A DNA stretch of 10,083 nt from Peptostreptococcaceae bacterium (GTDB lineage: Bacteria; Bacillota; Clostridia; Peptostreptococcales; Peptostreptococcaceae), in assembly GCA_017425305.1 (NCBI GenBank), contig JAFOOW010000024.1, forward strand, positions 1 through 10,083. Reading direction: 5' to 3'. A program made the position numbers and the translations under genes. The notes below the pieces were generated by a model that saw only the letters and a list, made by a program, of their open reading frames with translations, was not told the origin of the DNA and ran no database searches. Below are positions 6,441 to 10,083 of this stretch, piece by piece. Within the stretch, counting starts at the first letter, position 1, and every line of letters begins with the position of its first letter.

Positions 6441-7196
6441 CTACTTCCACATTTCTAAGACTTCTATCATAAATTCTTTTATATCTATTCCATATATACT
6501 TTTTAATTTATCTGATTCAAATACTTCACTAGATTTACCATAAGCTATTATTTCGCCTTTATTTAATAAACAAACATCATCACTAAAGTAATGAACTAAG
6601 TTTAAGTCATGAAGTACTCCAACTACAATTTTATTATTGTCCTTAGCCCAGTGAGATAAATGTTGTAACATTTCTATTTGATATTTTAAATCAAGATGAT
6701 TTGTAGGCTCATCTAATAATATAACTTCTGGATTTTGTGCAAAAGTTCTAGCTAAGAAAACTCTTTGAAGTTGACCTCCCGAAAGTTCACTTATTAATTT
6801 ATCCTTAATATCAAGAAGTCCTACTTTATCCAAACTATCTAATATAATGTCTTTATCTTTACTACTTAATGAGTTAAATATCCCTTTTGAATATGCATAA
6901 CGTCCTAATGCAACAGTTTCATAAATAGTATATGGAAAATATATTTGAGTTATTTGACTCATTAAAGCAACCTTTGTAGCAAGTTCTCTTCTATTAAAAG
7001 TAGCAACTTCTTTATTATCTATAGTTATGCTTCCTTTGTAATCTATAATATTTGCTATGGATTTTAATAAAGTACTTTTACCACAACCATTAGGTCCTAC
7101 TATACAAAGATTTTTTCCTCTTTCAACCTTAAAACTTACATTTTTTATAATATCAATATTATCGTATCCACAATAAAGATTTTTTACTTCAAGCAT
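6441..7196 (-). CDS. btuD: Corrinoid (vitamin B12) ABC transporter ATP-binding protein
   Basis: This is the cytoplasmic ATPase of a FecCD/BtuCD-type importer (251 residues). The ATG at 7196 is preferred over an upstream TTG because an AAGGTGAT site precedes it and the product then begins MLEVKNLYCGY, as is usual for the family. That site lies within the last codons and stop of btuC, 4 bases away, suggesting coupled translation. Motifs are Walker A GPNGCGKST (34-42), Q-loop Gln 81 within MSQ, signature LSGGQLQR (138-145), Walker B VILLDEP (158-164), D-loop HLD and H-loop His 196 (LHDLNL). The LARTFAQNP and EPTNHLDL blocks are typical of the iron-siderophore/B12/haem ATPases (FepC, FhuC, BtuD). 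The protein alone does not separate these substrates; the upstream cobalamin riboswitch does. The gene ends with TAG 36 bases before the riboswitch promoter. Confidence 0.9.
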   Translation of the reverse strand: MLEVKNLYCGYDNIDIIKNVSFKVERGKNLCIVGPNGCGKSTLLKSIANIIDYKGSITIDNKEVATFNRRELATKVALMSQITQIYFPYTIYETVALGRYAYSKGIFNSLSSKDKDIILDSLDKVGLLDIKDKLISELSGGQLQRVFLARTFAQNPEVILLDEPTNHLDLKYQIEMLQHLSHWAKDNNKIVVGVLHDLNLVHYFSDDVCLLNKGEIIAYGKSSEVFESDKLKSIYGIDIKEFMIEVLEMWK

Positions 7197-7200
7197 TTTA

Positions 7201-8223
7201 TCACCTTCTAGCTTTGCTAAAATATATGTAGGCAAAGAATGGAGCTCCTATTATAGCTGTTATAGCTCCTACTGGTAGTTCTGCTGGAGAAGCTATAGTT
7301 CTTGATACTAAGTCAGCTATTACCATAAGTAATCCTCCAAATACAAAAGACATTGGTATTACATATGAGTGTTTAGAGCCAAATATTCTTCTAACTATAT
7401 GTGGAGCTATTAAGTCAACAAAACCTATCGTTCCACTAAGTGCTACTGCTCCACCTGTTAAAACAGCTGAAAATATAAATAGTCGTTTTTTTACTTTATT
7501 AGTATCAACACCAACTGCTTTAGCTTGTTCTTCTCCAAAAGTTAATATATCCATTTCTTTAGTATATCTTAAAACTCCTATACAACCTATTATAACAAAT
7601 GGAATTATCATTATTACATACGACCAACCTCTCATTGCAAAGCTACCCATTTGCCACATTACTATAGCTTTTAAATCTTCATGGAATAAAGATGTTAATG
7701 TAGTTAGTAATGAGTTTACAAATAATGAAAATACCATTCCTGCTAGTATAATAGTGTTGTTAGACATTGATTTATCTATTTTCGCTGAAAAAGTTATAAC
7801 AGAAAATACTGTTATAAGTCCAAATAAAAATCCTACTATTGGAAGTGTAAAGCTTCCTAAAAAACTTGCTGATAACCCTAATACTATAACTAAACCAGCT
7901 CCTAAAGACGCACCAGATGATACCCCTAAGGTATAAGGTGATGCCAATTCATTTTTAAGAGTAGATTGTACTACAGAACCACTTACTGCTAAACTTCCAC
8001 CTACTAAAAATGCTAGTAGTACTCTAGGTACTCTAAGAGTCCATATTATTGAAATATCCTTTGGTAAAATTCCTTCTCTTAAAGGTATATTTATTAGCTT
8101 ATTTAGTAGTATAGATATAGTATCAAGTATATTTATATTTGAGCTACCTGTTGAAATTCCTATACAAAATATTAAAAATACTATTGGTATTAATAGTATT
8201 ATTTTTATTTTATTTTTGTCCAT
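7201..8223 (-). CDS. btuC: Corrinoid (vitamin B12) ABC transporter permease
   Basis: This is a FecCD/BtuC-family membrane subunit (340 residues, the usual length) that forms the translocation path as a homodimer with two BtuD. It is very hydrophobic, with about ten predicted helices. The first helix is at about 7-25, and TLRVPRVLLAFLVGGSLAVSG (about 62-82) precedes the family block QSTLKNELASPYTLG (about 86-100). Near the C-terminus, GFVDLIAPHIVRR and ASPAELPVGAITAIIGAPFF are further conserved blocks; the former lies by the loop that contacts the ATPase. The start ATG overlaps the end of btuF by 14 bases and I see no good Shine-Dalgarno sequence before it, so translation is probably coupled to btuF. 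It ends 4 bases before btuD. The substrate is assigned from the riboswitch; a siderophore or haem transporter would look similar in sequence. Confidence 0.92.
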   Translation of the reverse strand: MDKNKIKIILLIPIVFLIFCIGISTGSSNINILDTISILLNKLINIPLREGILPKDISIIWTLRVPRVLLAFLVGGSLAVSGSVVQSTLKNELASPYTLGVSSGASLGAGLVIVLGLSASFLGSFTLPIVGFLFGLITVFSVITFSAKIDKSMSNNTIILAGMVFSLFVNSLLTTLTSLFHEDLKAIVMWQMGSFAMRGWSYVIMIIPFVIIGCIGVLRYTKEMDILTFGEEQAKAVGVDTNKVKKRLFIFSAVLTGGAVALSGTIGFVDLIAPHIVRRIFGSKHSYVIPMSFVFGGLLMVIADLVSRTIASPAELPVGAITAIIGAPFFAYIYFSKARR

Positions 8224-9124
8224 AATACTCTGGGTATACTGAATTTGCTATTTGTTTTAAAGCAGTTACTATATGTTGAGATGGTCTAGATGAAGCATTT
8301 TTATCTATCATATATACTTGATTATCTTTTATTGCTTTTATATTTTCCCATCCCTTACGTGACTTTATTTCTTCTATAGAATTTTCAACATAATTTACAT
8401 TTGTTAGTATTACATCTGGATTTGCATCTATTACAGCTTCTTCACTTGGACTTGTCCATCCATTTATATCTTTAAATATATTTTCAGCTCCAACTAATTC
8501 TATCATTTCATTTAAGAAAGTTGAATGTCCAAAGCTATATAATGTAGGTGCTGGACCTATTTCAAAATATACTTTCTTTTTATCAGTTATAGTTTTTCCA
8601 ATTTCAGCTATTTTGTTAATTTCAGCTTTCATATTATTTACTATTTCTTGTCCTTTAGCTTTAGTGTTTGTTATACCTGCTATGAAATTTATATCATCAT
8701 ATATACTTTCAATACTTTCACTATTTGGTATGTAAAATACACTTATTCCAGCTTCTTCAATTATTTTAAGTGGGTCATCACCAGTTCCTGTTTTGTTATG
8801 AGATGAAGCTAATACTATATCTGGTTGTAAACCTATAATTGCTTCTGCATCTGGATTATAAAAATCTATTATTTCTATGTCTTTAGGTAAATTAGGTATG
8901 TCTTGTGAATATGTATCTACACCTACTAATTTGTCTTTCAATCCAAGTCCCATTAGTATTTCTGTATTTGATGGTACTGCTGATATTATTCTATCTATTT
9001 TATCAGGTACTTTAACATCTTTTCCTTCTCTGTCTTTTATTGTAGTTTCCTTTGAACTACATCCAACCATAGCTAGCATAACTACTAAAACCAAAGTTAG
9101 AACCAAACTAATTCTTTTTTTCAT
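8210..9124 (-). CDS. btuF: Corrinoid (vitamin B12)-binding lipoprotein
   Basis: This is the extracellular receptor of the importer (304 residues), a class III (Peripla_BP_2/TroA-like) binding protein. It has a basic N-terminus (MKKR), a hydrophobic helix and the lipobox MVGC with Cys22, followed by SSKE, so it is expected to be a membrane-anchored lipoprotein. After the linker, the block TIKDREGKDVKVPDKIDRII leads into ISAVPSNTEILMGLGL (about 47-62), and PDAEAIIGLQPDIVLAS (about 91-107) follows; both are usual for this fold. The C-terminal lobe has WTSPSEEAVIDANPDVIL. The ATG at 9124 has AAGGAGA nine bases upstream. It is the first gene after the cobalamin riboswitch and terminator and overlaps btuC by 14 bases. 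B12 or another corrinoid is the inferred ligand; the sequence of the receptor alone would also allow iron-siderophore or haem. Confidence 0.92.
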   Translation of the reverse strand: MKKRISLVLTLVLVVMLAMVGCSSKETTIKDREGKDVKVPDKIDRIISAVPSNTEILMGLGLKDKLVGVDTYSQDIPNLPKDIEIIDFYNPDAEAIIGLQPDIVLASSHNKTGTGDDPLKIIEEAGISVFYIPNSESIESIYDDINFIAGITNTKAKGQEIVNNMKAEINKIAEIGKTITDKKKVYFEIGPAPTLYSFGHSTFLNEMIELVGAENIFKDINGWTSPSEEAVIDANPDVILTNVNYVENSIEEIKSRKGWENIKAIKDNQVYMIDKNASSRPSQHIVTALKQIANSVYPEYYGQK

Positions 9125-9184
9125 TTTAATTTCTCCTTATTTTTTATACATTATATGTTTTAAAAAGATTTACTTTTTACAAAT

Positions 9185-9212
9185 AAAAAAGCATACTAGG
9201 AGAGTATGCTTT
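9185..9212 (-). terminator. Intrinsic terminator of the cobalamin riboswitch
   Basis: AAAGCATACT and AGTATGCTTT (9212-9203 and 9197-9188) form a perfect 10-bp stem with a 5-base loop. On the minus strand six U residues overlap and follow the end of the stem (9190-9185). It lies about 45 bases after the riboswitch and 60 bases before btuF, so it can end transcription before the operon when B12 is bound. A GAGTAT in the 5' arm of riboswitch P1 could pair with ATACTC in this hairpin, a possible antiterminator of only 6 bp. Confidence 0.9.
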
Positions 9213-9254
9213 ACGTTATTTTGTAAGTTAGCTTTTACCCCACCCTCAGAAGAT

Positions 9255-9420
9255 AATTGCTTAAGTACTGGCAGGTATCCCGGCTCAACTTCACTCTACT
9301 TTCTTACCTTCCCGATTACTCAGTGGTATTTTAAGATTTCGTCAGTTTTACGGTTACTGGGGTAGCTTAGAAATTTCATCTAATTCCCTATTAAGTCATA
9401 TCGACACCTAATACTCAATA
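9255..9420 (-). promoter_or_regulatory. Cobalamin (B12) riboswitch
   Basis: On the minus strand the region shows cobalamin riboswitch landmarks in order. The conserved TTAATAGGGAA comes first, then GCTACCCCAGTAACCGTAAAACTGACG, which corresponds to the GCTGCCCCCGCAACTG block. CCACTG, CGGGAAGG and the B12 box-like GAGCCGGGATACCTGCC follow. TTGAGTATT (9418-9410) and AGTACTTAA (9269-9261) can pair as P1 with two wobbles. A terminator hairpin follows, then btuF, so the element most likely shuts off corrinoid uptake when adenosylcobalamin or a related corrinoid is plentiful. I cannot tell from reading alone which corrinoid form it prefers. Confidence 0.93.
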
Positions 9421-9440
9421 TTTTATTAAATTTTGTTTAC

Positions 9441-9464
9441 CATGTTATGAAATTATATAACATG
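9441..9464. promoter_or_regulatory. Perfect 8-8-8 dyad over the btu promoter (candidate operator)
   Basis: CATGTTAT (9441-9448) and ATAACATG (9457-9464) are perfect inverted repeats separated by 8 bases. The dyad covers the whole -10 box and the expected start near 9446. Placement and symmetry suit a repressor site. As RNA it would be a hairpin without a U-tract, so it is not a good terminator for the gene to its right. I do not recognise a known regulator motif. Confidence 0.5.
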
Positions 9465-9480
9465 TAATTATATAAATCAA
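9452..9480 (-). promoter_or_regulatory. Sigma-A promoter of the cobalamin riboswitch-btuFCD operon
   Basis: On the minus strand, TTGATT (9480-9475), exactly 17 bases and TATAAT (9457-9452) give a good vegetative promoter. The start is predicted near 9446, about 28 bases before riboswitch P1. It begins 22 bases after the stop of the preceding gene, so btuFCD is an independent unit. Confidence 0.75.
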
Positions 9481-9501
9481 TATTTTTTATTATCTATATT
9501 A

Positions 9502-10083
9502 TTATTTTCTATTTCTTCTACTTCTTATCATATCAAATATTATATATGCTACTATTAATATAGTTATAACCATTACTATATCCATTATCATAGAACTTAT
9601 TCCCATTCTATATCCAAAGCCTCTAAATGGATTATATCCAAATAATCCTCTTCCATACATTGGTATATAAGTTCTTCTTCCCCAACTTCCATATGGCCTA
9701 TAAGTTTTACCACTATCATAGTCGCTATTTGTATTGTTTTCTTTTTTCTTGTCTGTTTTAGGCTTAGTACTAAAGCTTCCTGAATCTGGCTTTACACTAC
9801 TTGAACTGCCTGAACTACTTGAGCTACCATAGCTACTTCCAGAGTTTGTTGAGTAATTAGTATTTGGTTTTGTAGTAAAACTTCCCGAATCTGGCTTTAT
9901 AGTAGTTTTATTTGTTGAAGTATTATTTTTCCTTGTTGAACTTGATTTATTAGTTCTACTGCTACTACTTGCACTTGATTTATAGTTACTAGAAGAATTT
10001 GTAGAAAAACTTCCTGAGCTAGGTTTTATAATGGTAGTTTTTGATTTCTTATAGCTACTAGACTTCGGTTTACTAGTTGAAGA
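9502..10083 (-). CDS. Unrecognised Ser-rich protein with KPDSGSF repeats and a C-terminal membrane helix (partial, 5' end missing)
   Basis: The last 193 codons of a gene that begins beyond the right edge are present, ending in TAA at 9504-9502. I do not recognise the family. Residues 1-125 of the visible part are low in complexity, made mostly of Ser, Thr, Asn and Lys, with three copies of KP(S/D)SGSF at 20-26, 63-69 and 98-104. Residues 128-160 are rich in Tyr, Trp, Phe, Gly, Arg and Pro (YRPYGSWGRR, YGRGLFGYNPF). A membrane helix spans about 163-186 and the end is basic (RSRRNRK), which predicts the C-terminus inside and the Ser-rich region outside the cell if the usual positive-inside rule holds. 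The frame is open to the window edge and uses codons like its neighbours, so it is a real gene. A tail-anchored surface or envelope protein is the best guess; function is unknown. Confidence 0.82.
   Translation of the reverse strand, partial: SSTSKPKSSSYKKSKTTIIKPSSGSFSTNSSSNYKSSASSSSRTNKSSSTRKNNTSTNKTTIKPDSGSFTTKPNTNYSTNSGSSYGSSSSSGSSSSVKPDSGSFSTKPKTDKKKENNTNSDYDSGKTYRPYGSWGRRTYIPMYGRGLFGYNPFRGFGYRMGISSMIMDIVMVITILIVAYIIFDMIRSRRNRK
9772..10026 (-). repeat. Three spaced copies of a KP(D/S)SGSF-coding motif
   Basis: The motif is coded at 10026-10006 (KPSSGSF), 9897-9877 (KPDSGSF) and 9792-9772 (KPDSGSF), each preceded by Ile or Val and followed by a Ser/Thr pair. The start-to-start spacing is 43 and then 35 codons, so the motif is conserved while the Ser/Asn/Lys linkers vary in length. 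Codons differ between copies (TCG GGA AGT, TCA GGA AGC), which argues that the protein motif is kept by selection rather than by recent DNA duplication. Confidence 0.75.

Noticed and set aside
7197..7235. TTG at 7235 as the btuD start, giving a 13-residue extension
   Set aside because: It would overlap btuC by 35 bases with no ribosome site, whereas ATG 7196 has AAGGTGAT upstream and begins at the conserved family N-terminus.
8877..9365. A 162-codon plus-strand open frame across the btuF start and the cobalamin riboswitch
   Set aside because: It runs antisense to btuF and through the riboswitch and terminator. It has no ribosome site and no recognisable protein features.
1..10083. Insertion sequences, prophage, tRNA or rRNA genes and CRISPR arrays
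   Set aside because: I saw no transposase or integrase coding, no long terminal inverted repeats, no tRNA-like cloverleaf with CCA and no regular repeat-spacer pattern. All long stretches are explained by the listed units.

Overview
The window is AT-rich DNA with strong AGGAGG-type ribosome binding sites, heavy use of A/T-ending codons and Gram-positive lipoprotein signals. It looks like a Firmicute of the class Clostridia. The gene order appA-B-C-D-F and the style of the riboswitches suggest a relative of Clostridioides, Paraclostridium or Romboutsia (Peptostreptococcaceae), but the species is an inference. Every gene I can support lies on the minus strand, so the window is best read from right to left.

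Right edge (9502-10083): the 3' end of an unrecognised Ser/Thr/Asn/Lys-rich protein with three copies of a KP(D/S)SGSF motif, an aromatic/Gly/Arg-rich stretch and one C-terminal membrane helix. Next (9480-6441) comes a corrinoid uptake operon: a sigma-A-type promoter overlapped by a perfect 8-bp dyad, a cobalamin riboswitch, an intrinsic terminator, then btuF (lipoprotein receptor), btuC (permease) and btuD (ATPase), with overlapping or near-touching genes. The riboswitch identifies vitamin B12 or a related corrinoid, rather than iron, as the likely substrate.

Middle (6440-5169): directly after btuD lies a good promoter (TAGACA-17-TATAAT), a cyclic di-GMP-I (GEMM-I) riboswitch, a terminator, and a gene for a secreted protein made of three bacterial SH3 domains with no catalytic domain. 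A strong terminator with a 21-bp stem follows it. This unit is the most interesting part of the window: a secreted, probably wall-binding protein whose expression appears to be set by the second messenger that switches cells between motile and sessile life.

Left (5182-1): an oligopeptide ABC importer operon in the order appA (lipoprotein receptor), appB, appC (permeases), appD and appF (ATPases; appF runs off the left edge). Its promoter partly overlaps the preceding terminator stem and carries a 13-bp dyad at the -10/start region. A hairpin with a U-tract sits between appA and appB and probably makes the receptor more abundant than the membrane parts.

Taken together, the window holds two nutrient importers (corrinoids and peptides) flanking a signal-controlled surface protein. 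At least two of the three full units are governed by riboswitch-terminator pairs.
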